From assembly GCA_945862275.1 (NCBI GenBank), contig CAMAYA010000023.1:1-10892 (forward strand): a stretch of DNA of 10,892 nucleotides, in the 5' to 3' direction. The position numbers and the translations under genes are program-made. The DNA comes from Legionella genomosp. 1 (GTDB lineage Bacteria > Pseudomonadota > Gammaproteobacteria > Legionellales > Legionellaceae). Under the pieces are notes generated by a model. That model saw only the letters and a list, made by a program, of their open reading frames with translations, was not told the DNA's origin and ran no database searches. Below, in pieces: positions 7,494 to 10,892 of the stretch. Each line of letters opens with the position of its first letter. Positions within the stretch are counted from its first letter, which is position 1.

Positions 7494-8114
7494 CTACCGA
7501 AACGGCTCCGGATCCCCTTTCCCTTCACGCAACACAACCGGGTATTCACCCGTTAAATCAACCACTGTAGTTGGCTCATGCCCACAGTGCCCCCCATCAA
7601 TGGTTAAATCCACTTGATTGCCCAATAAATCCCGAATGGCCTCAGGCTCACTCAAGGGCGCTGTAGCACCCGGCAAAATCAGCGTAGTACTCATCAGAGG
7701 CGCATCTAAGCATTCCAATAAAGCCAGCGTTATTTTGTTTTCAGGAACCCGAAGCCCTAATGTTTTTCTCTTCGGATGCAGCATCAAACGGGGCACTTCA
7801 TGGGTAGCATTTAAAATAAAGGTGTATGCACCAGGAGTAAATGCTTTTAATAACCTAAAAATAGGATTGGTTACCATGGCATATGTGCTCAATTGTGACA
7901 GATCACGACACACCAATGTCAGATTATGATCTTTCCCCAATTGGCGCAGCCGACGGATCCGCTCTAAAGCTGACTTGTTTCCAAGCATGCAGCCTAAAGC
8001 ATAACCTGAATCCGTAGGGTAAACAATCAGCCCCCCTTCTTCAATGACTGTGGCCGCTTGTCGCAGCAGACGCGCCTGCGGATTATCGGGATGTATTGCG
8101 AAAAATTGAGTCAT
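7494..8114 (-). CDS. yciO: YciO, YrdC/Sua5-family protein
   Basis: The protein has 206 residues, the same length as E. coli YciO, and matches it along the whole chain: HPDNPQARL near the start, YPTDSGYALG (32-41), TPGAYTFIL (93-101), KRKTLGLRVP (115-124), STTLILPG (142-149), PTTVVDLT and the ending VLREGKGDPEPF. It is one YrdC domain, the fold that in TsaC makes threonylcarbamoyl-AMP for tRNA t6A37. The TsaC-type SANxSG segment is replaced by TTLILPG, and YciO proteins are not reliable t6A synthases, so the product name threonylcarbamoyl-AMP synthase should be read with caution; a bona fide tsaC is expected elsewhere. The ATG follows the rnm stop after a single base (TAA-T-ATG), which implies translational coupling, and an rnm-yciO pairing also occurs in E. 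coli. Confidence 0.93.
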   Translation of the reverse strand: MTQFFAIHPDNPQARLLRQAATVIEEGGLIVYPTDSGYALGCMLGNKSALERIRRLRQLGKDHNLTLVCRDLSQLSTYAMVTNPIFRLLKAFTPGAYTFILNATHEVPRLMLHPKRKTLGLRVPENKITLALLECLDAPLMSTTLILPGATAPLSEPEAIRDLLGNQVDLTIDGGHCGHEPTTVVDLTGEYPVVLREGKGDPEPFR

Positions 8115-8115
8115 A

Positions 8116-8940
8116 TTAAATCGTCCATTGATGCCATATTGGGGTACAGTTTAACGGCAAAGACCGCTGTCGTCCAAGCCCTGTGCGCGACTGATCGTGA
8201 TGGTAGTCGGAACCTGTTGAGGCCTGCAGGTCAAAACGCAAGCAAATGCCGGCCAATTCGGTGATTTGAGTCACGGTCATTTCACCGGACACCACCTCAA
8301 TTCCACTTCCACCCGCTTCTTTGAATACGTCGATGAGCGCATGCAATTTTGAACGGGTCAATTTATATTTGAGCGGATGCGCGACAACCGCCTGGCCCCC
8401 TGCTTGCACAATGCCGGCCACTGCTTCAGGAATACTGGCCCACTCGGTTTGCACATAGGCACTGCACCCTCGTCCAAGAAAACGTTTAAAAGAGGCTGCC
8501 ATGTCCACAGCCAGCCCCTCTTTGACGAGTACTTCTGCAAAATGCGGACGCCCTACACGGGAATGCCCGGCTATATCGCAGGCTTTTTGATAAGCATCCT
8601 TCACCCCAGACTCCGCCAAACATACTGAAATCGCCTGCGCACGCGCGATTCGGCGTTCATTTTGCTGTGCAATCAAGGCGCACAAATGTGGGTTGTCCGG
8701 TGTGATATTCAAGCCAAGAATATGAATATCATGTTTTTTCCAGCGCGTGCTGAGCTCAATTCCATTGATAATGGTGATATCGTTACCACGTGCCGCCTCA
8801 TGTAGCGGTTGAAGGCCAGCAACAGTGTCATGATCTGTCAGGGCTAAAACACGCACACCTGCGTGCATCGCTTTTTTAAGCAACACATCGGGGCTAAACG
8901 CCCCATCAGAGAAATGGCTGTGACAATGCAAATCAATCAT
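8116..8940 (-). CDS. rnm: PHP-domain 5'-3' exoribonuclease (RNase AM, YciV family)
   Basis: RNase AM is a metal-dependent 5'-to-3' exonuclease in E. coli that trims the 5' ends of rRNAs and digests short oligonucleotides and 3',5'-bisphosphonucleotides. The 274-residue protein (E. coli 293) opens with the PHP motif DLHCHSHFSDG (His5, His7, Asp12), followed by TDHD (36-38), Glu62 in NGIELS, His73, GRPHFA (His133), VVAHP (His188) and the final metal motif GSDYH (Asp245, His247), so the whole metal site is present. The start at ATG 8940 puts this motif at the N terminus as in the family. A TTG ten codons upstream (8970) is also in frame, but it coincides with the predicted transcription start and has no SD. 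This is the first gene of the minus-strand cluster, followed after one base by yciO. Confidence 0.92.
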   Translation of the reverse strand: MIDLHCHSHFSDGAFSPDVLLKKAMHAGVRVLALTDHDTVAGLQPLHEAARGNDITIINGIELSTRWKKHDIHILGLNITPDNPHLCALIAQQNERRIARAQAISVCLAESGVKDAYQKACDIAGHSRVGRPHFAEVLVKEGLAVDMAASFKRFLGRGCSAYVQTEWASIPEAVAGIVQAGGQAVVAHPLKYKLTRSKLHALIDVFKEAGGSGIEVVSGEMTVTQITELAGICLRFDLQASTGSDYHHDQSRTGLGRQRSLPLNCTPIWHQWTI

Positions 8941-8975
8941 AAATCCATTGAGACTTATCGGAGTGAACAAGGGTC

Positions 8976-9004
8976 AGTATACGTGAAGTAGGCTTTCATC
9001 ACAA
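8976..9004 (-). promoter_or_regulatory. Sigma-70 promoter driving the rnm-yciO-trpS-rluB-rlmD-relA cluster
   Basis: On the minus strand the -35 box TTGTGA (8999-9004) and the -10 box TATACT (8976-8981) are separated by exactly 17 bases; they match consensus at four and five of six positions. Transcription would start near 8969, giving a leader of about 29 bases before the rnm ATG at 8940. No other equally good promoter is seen inside the next five genes, whose gaps are 1 to 56 bases, so a single long transcript is likely. Confidence 0.65.
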
Positions 9005-9049
9005 TTCGCCGTAATGTCGATAAAATATTTTTTTATGTCTTTTTATACC

Positions 9050-9055
9050 TATAAT
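9050..9055 (+). promoter_or_regulatory. Probable -10 box for the Cys-rich peptide gene
   Basis: A perfect TATAAT lies in an A/T-rich stretch, 77 bases before the ATG at 9133. No recognisable -35 hexamer is found at 16-18 bases; the region there is a T run. Transcription would begin near 9062, leaving a leader of about 70 bases. It is divergent from the rnm promoter, with about 45 bases between the two promoters. Confidence 0.45.
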
Positions 9056-9062
9056 CTACAAG

Positions 9063-9087
9063 ACATCGAAATAGTCTGCTACGATGT
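9063..9087 (+). promoter_or_regulatory. Leader hairpin upstream of the Cys-rich peptide gene
   Basis: ACATCG (9063-9068) pairs perfectly with CGATGT (9082-9087) across a 13-base loop, right at the predicted 5' end of the message. It could stabilise the mRNA or be a dyad binding site. A six-base stem with such a loop may also be chance. Confidence 0.3.
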
Positions 9088-9119
9088 ATATGAGATCGAT
9101 TGCTTTACTAATTATACAC

Positions 9120-9138
9120 AAGGATGATAATCATGAAA
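9120..9138 (+). promoter_or_regulatory. Possible Fur-like box over the start codon
   Basis: The dyad ATGATAATCAT (9124-9134) contains the central ten bases TGATAATCAT of the E. coli Fur consensus; over the full 19 positions (9120-9138) 13 match. The site overlaps the SD (AAGGA, 9120-9124) and the ATG at 9133, an atypical place for an operator, and part of the match is imposed by those signals. Confidence 0.25.
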
Positions 9139-9342
9139 AAATCAACATTAGCCATTGCTGCATTACTGACAACGTTGTCCACAGCCACCATCATGCCAGC
9201 TGCATACGCAGAAGATGCGGCAGGAACACCGATGACAACATGCCAAGGTTGCAAAGGTGCTTGTGCAGGTGCTGAATGTAAAGGCGCTTGCGCTGGTTCC
9301 GAATGCAAAGGTGCTTGTGCTGGCGCTTGCAGCGGAAGTTAA
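9133..9342 (+). CDS. Small exported Cys-rich repeat peptide, putative metal-binding or RiPP-type precursor
   Basis: The 69-residue product has a clear Sec signal peptide: MKK, a hydrophobic stretch (about 5-20), and an AYA cleavage site after residue 26. The mature 43 residues carry eight cysteines (37, 40, 44, 49, 53, 58, 62, 66), most of them in a repeat of nine residues, [AS]ECKGACAG. The chain is otherwise Gly, Ala, Lys and Glu, with no tryptophan or tyrosine, so a compact fold is unlikely. Such exported Cys-repeat peptides recall HvfA-like and bufferin-like substrates of MNIO (DUF692) enzymes, which become copper-binding metallophores, but no MNIO or DUF2063 partner is in the window; a plain metallothionein-like periplasmic peptide is the alternative. 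The start at 9133 is chosen because AAGGA (9120-9124) stands eight bases before it; the ATG at 9124 overlaps that SD. A terminator-like hairpin follows. Confidence 0.8.
   Translation: MKKSTLAIAALLTTLSTATIMPAAYAEDAAGTPMTTCQGCKGACAGAECKGACAGSECKGACAGACSGS
9250..9330 (+). repeat. Three tandem 27-base coding repeats (CKGACAG unit)
   Basis: Units at 9250-9276, 9277-9303 and 9304-9330 each encode CKGACAG plus a two-residue joint (AE, SE, AC). The units differ mainly at third positions (TGC/TGT, GGT/GGC, GCT/GCG), so the peptide repeat has been kept while the DNA drifted. This points to selection for the cysteine spacing rather than a recent duplication. Confidence 0.9.
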
Positions 9343-9355
9343 TAGCCGTCCGCTC

Positions 9356-9390
9356 GGAGGGCCATTGGCGTTTAATGGCCCCCTTTCTTC
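9356..9390 (+). terminator. Rho-independent-type terminator or attenuator after the Cys-rich peptide
   Basis: A perfect 8-bp stem, GGGCCATT (9359-9366) with AATGGCCC (9374-9381), has a seven-base loop; GG before it can add two pairs past one mismatch. It is followed by CCTTTCTTCTTC, a broken T tract, so termination may be partial. It starts 14 bases after the stop of the peptide gene and ends only 17 bases before the next ATG (9408), so the downstream genes must rely on read-through unless a promoter lies inside the peptide gene. Confidence 0.7.
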
Positions 9391-9407
9391 TTCACAGAAT
9401 TTGATTT

Positions 9408-10127
9408 ATGCAGACAACAAACACATTTGAATTCCCCCTCATTACGCCGTGGCGAAAAGCCCGCTTATTAAAACAAGCCGAATTATTATTAACCGCCCAA
9501 CATCAAATCATAAATAACACCAGCAATAGCATTCTCCATTACACACTTCAAAAAAACGAACAACACGCGCGCCTCAGTCATTATCCCAAAGGCGATCGGA
9601 TCGATCGCGCGTCAGGTGCTCAGTACTTCTACCATTGCCACCGAGAAAATTTTGAAAGCACAGAACACGGGCACTTTCACTGTTTTATTCGTTACAAACA
9701 CATACCAAAATACGTCAAGCCAGCCCAAATAGTCGACTGGGATAAACACATCGATAATCCGATGACCCATATTGTTGCGATTGCAATGAACAATCTAGGG
9801 CAACCCATTCGTTTGTTCACCGTGAATCGGTGGATCTCATGCGAAATATGGTATGACGCTAGGCACGCGAATAAATTAATTAATCGATATCAGTTCTCCT
9901 TAACCGACGATCCATACTGGCAAATTTTGGATCAATGGGTCAATGCCATGATTCACCTATTTGCACCACAGATTGCCTGGTTGTATACTGAACGAGATAG
10001 TGCTGTTTTCGCACACCAACAAGCCAACCCGGGTGAGTCGGTTTATGAGAACGAAGCCTTTGAGGAACTTTCTAGCATCAATATTGATTTAAACCAACAA
10101 ATAAACTGGATCATGAACACGCCCTAA
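9408..10127 (+). CDS. Conserved-looking protein of unknown function with His-rich motifs (possibly DUF6969)
   Basis: I do not recognise a characterised family. The 239-residue protein has no signal peptide or membrane segment, so it is probably cytoplasmic. Between residues 58 and 91 it has dense, apparently conserved motifs: HYPKGD (58-63), QYFYHCHRE (72-80) and EHGHFHCF (86-93); then H121 in THIVAIAMNNLGQP and NRWISCEIWYDA (140-151). The spacing of His and Glu residues suggests a metal site, by inference only. From memory the pattern resembles the DUF6969 group, which needs a profile search. The ATG at 9408 has no good SD and lies just behind a terminator-like hairpin. Its TAA overlaps the ybeY ATG by one base (TAATG), so it is cotranslated with ybeY and sits where phoH/ybeZ usually precedes ybeY. 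Nothing suggests PhoH: there is no Walker motif. Confidence 0.8.
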   Translation: MQTTNTFEFPLITPWRKARLLKQAELLLTAQHQIINNTSNSILHYTLQKNEQHARLSHYPKGDRIDRASGAQYFYHCHRENFESTEHGHFHCFIRYKHIPKYVKPAQIVDWDKHIDNPMTHIVAIAMNNLGQPIRLFTVNRWISCEIWYDARHANKLINRYQFSLTDDPYWQILDQWVNAMIHLFAPQIAWLYTERDSAVFAHQQANPGESVYENEAFEELSSINIDLNQQINWIMNTP

Positions 10128-10609
10128 TGATGACACACATTGATATTCAACATGCTTGCAATGACAAGCCCCCGGTGACGGACGCGGTTATGCGTTATTG
10201 GGCAACACGTGCTATTGAAACCCAAACAGGTTCTGCTGAAATCACGCTGCGCTTCGTAAACCTGGATGAAATCACCCAACTGAACCATCTCTATCGCAAA
10301 CAAAACAAAGCAACCAACGTGCTGGCTTTCCCGTCCGACATTCCTGACTACATCACAGAAAACTGCCCCTTCCTGGGCGATGTGATTATATGCCCTGCTG
10401 TTTTGCACGATGAAAGCATCGCCTTGAACAAACCCCTTATTGCCCACTGGGCACTGATTGTCATTCATGGAATATTGCATTTATTAGGCTATGATCATAT
10501 TGAAGACCATGACGCAAGTATCATGCAAGCGCTTGAAGTCAAGTTACTGGCAGAATTAGGTTTTGATAATCCTTACCCAACCGAGGACTACGACATTGAA
10601 CAAAGATGA
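10127..10609 (+). CDS. ybeY: Endoribonuclease / rRNA maturation factor YbeY
   Basis: YbeY is a zinc-dependent single-strand endoribonuclease needed for 16S rRNA 3'-end maturation and quality control of 70S ribosomes. The 160 residues (E. coli 155) contain the family signature LNxxYRKQNKATNVLAFP (52-69), LGDVIICP (83-90) and the zinc site HGILHLLGYDH, with His114, His118 and His124 in the order H-x3-H-x5-H. The C-terminal stretch AELGFDNPYP also fits. The ATG at 10127 shares its first base with the TAA of the upstream gene; a second ATG follows directly (10130). No SD is visible close by, so translation probably depends on termination of the upstream gene. The end overlaps the ybeX start by 14 bases. 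PhoH/YbeZ, the usual upstream partner, is absent from this window. Confidence 0.96.
   Translation: MMTHIDIQHACNDKPPVTDAVMRYWATRAIETQTGSAEITLRFVNLDEITQLNHLYRKQNKATNVLAFPSDIPDYITENCPFLGDVIICPAVLHDESIALNKPLIAHWALIVIHGILHLLGYDHIEDHDASIMQALEVKLLAELGFDNPYPTEDYDIEQR
10583..10587 (+). promoter_or_regulatory. Shine-Dalgarno deciding the ybeX TTG start
   Basis: GAGGA lies inside the end of ybeY, eight bases before TTG at 10596. There is no ATG in frame until about codon 48, inside the conserved region, so this SD supports the TTG start. Confidence 0.65.
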
Positions 10610-10892
10610 CGACACACATTCCTGGTTTTTGCGCCTCCGGCAATTTTTACAAATTGAACCACAAAACAAAGAGCAGCTGGTCACTTTATTACGCGATGCG
10701 CATGCACGCGCCCTCATTGATGCAGAAACCCTCACGATGATTGAAGGCGCTATTTTATTTGCTCAAATGAAAGTCCGCGACATCATGCTGCCTAAAAAAC
10801 AAATGACCTGCATCCCACAAGAGGCGCTTTTGCATGAGGTCATCAAAGTCGTCACCGAATCGGGGCATTCGCGCTTTCCCGTTACAGGTGAC
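10596..10892 (+). CDS. ybeX: YbeX/CorC-type CBS-domain protein, N-terminal part, 3' end outside window
   Basis: The first 99 codons of a YbeX (CorC) protein run off the window. The acidic start (NKDDDTHSW), the segment KEQLVTLLRDAHARALID, then MIEGAILFAQMKVRDIMLPKKQM and ESGHSRFPV match the N-terminal helix and the beginning of the first CBS domain of E. coli YbeX. The family has been linked to magnesium/cobalt efflux and, more recently, to ribosome metabolism. It has no DUF21 membrane domain at its N terminus, unlike the longer haemolysin-like relatives. The start is TTG at 10596, overlapping ybeY by 14 bases, with GAGGA eight bases upstream. The ybeY-ybeX pair is the usual gammaproteobacterial order; lnt often follows but would be outside. 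Confidence 0.9.
   Translation, partial: MNKDDDTHSWFLRLRQFLQIEPQNKEQLVTLLRDAHARALIDAETLTMIEGAILFAQMKVRDIMLPKKQMTCIPQEALLHEVIKVVTESGHSRFPVTGD

Noticed and set aside
8941..8970. TTG start of rnm at 8970
   Set aside because: It coincides with the predicted transcription start, lacks an SD, and the family begins just before the DLHCHSH motif, as from ATG 8940.
9124..9132. Start of the Cys-rich peptide at the upstream ATG (9124)
   Set aside because: The AAGGA SD overlaps that ATG, whereas ATG 9133 has the correct eight-base spacing and gives a normal MKK signal-peptide start.
9084..9308. Two other open frames across the Cys-rich peptide gene (9084-9275 plus and 9108-9308 minus)
   Set aside because: Only the 9133-9342 frame gives a signal peptide, an SD at the right distance and a regular cysteine repeat with synonymous drift.
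9250..9330. CRISPR-like short tandem repeat
   Set aside because: The 27-base units adjoin without spacers and encode a peptide repeat in frame.

Overview
The window reads as a chromosomal segment of a gammaproteobacterium. Each recognisable protein resembles its Escherichia coli counterpart closely. The adjacency rlmD-relA, the adjacency rnm(yciV)-yciO, the YciO-type rather than TsaC-type YrdC protein, and ybeY followed by ybeX all point to that class. A DUF3309 membrane peptide, a REP-like palindrome and a Cys-rich exported peptide would suit an environmental lineage such as Legionellales, but the order is a guess. Nothing indicates phage, plasmid or recent transfer.

Layout. (1) 1-1478, + strand: the C-terminal part of ClpB, cut by the window edge. 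(2) 1479-1900: a REP-like hairpin element right after clpB, then a 55-codon minus-strand gene for a DUF3309-type membrane peptide with its own promoter and ribosome binding site. (3) 8940 down to 1901, minus strand: six tightly packed genes, rnm-yciO-trpS-rluB-rlmD-relA, with gaps of 1, 56, 13, 28 and 12 bases. They lie behind one good promoter (8976-9004). They combine RNA decay, an YrdC-family protein, tRNA charging, two 23S rRNA modifications and (p)ppGpp synthesis, so the likely operon has a translation and stringent-response theme. (4) 8941-9132: a divergent promoter region. (5) 9133-9342, +: a small exported protein whose mature part carries eight cysteines, mostly in a nine-residue repeat. 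A terminator-like hairpin follows. (6) 9408-10892, +: an unrecognised 239-residue protein with His-rich motifs, overlapping ybeY by one base (TAATG), then ybeX/corC starting at TTG inside ybeY and running off the window.

The most interesting part is 9020-10127. The Cys-repeat peptide looks like a metal-binding or RiPP-type precursor without a visible partner enzyme. The conserved-looking His-motif gene sits where phoH/ybeZ usually stands before ybeY, and only a terminator-like hairpin separates the two. Other points are an iron-sulphur-type cysteine motif in TrpRS, a RelA with a destroyed hydrolase site, and the absence of scpA/scpB beside rluB.
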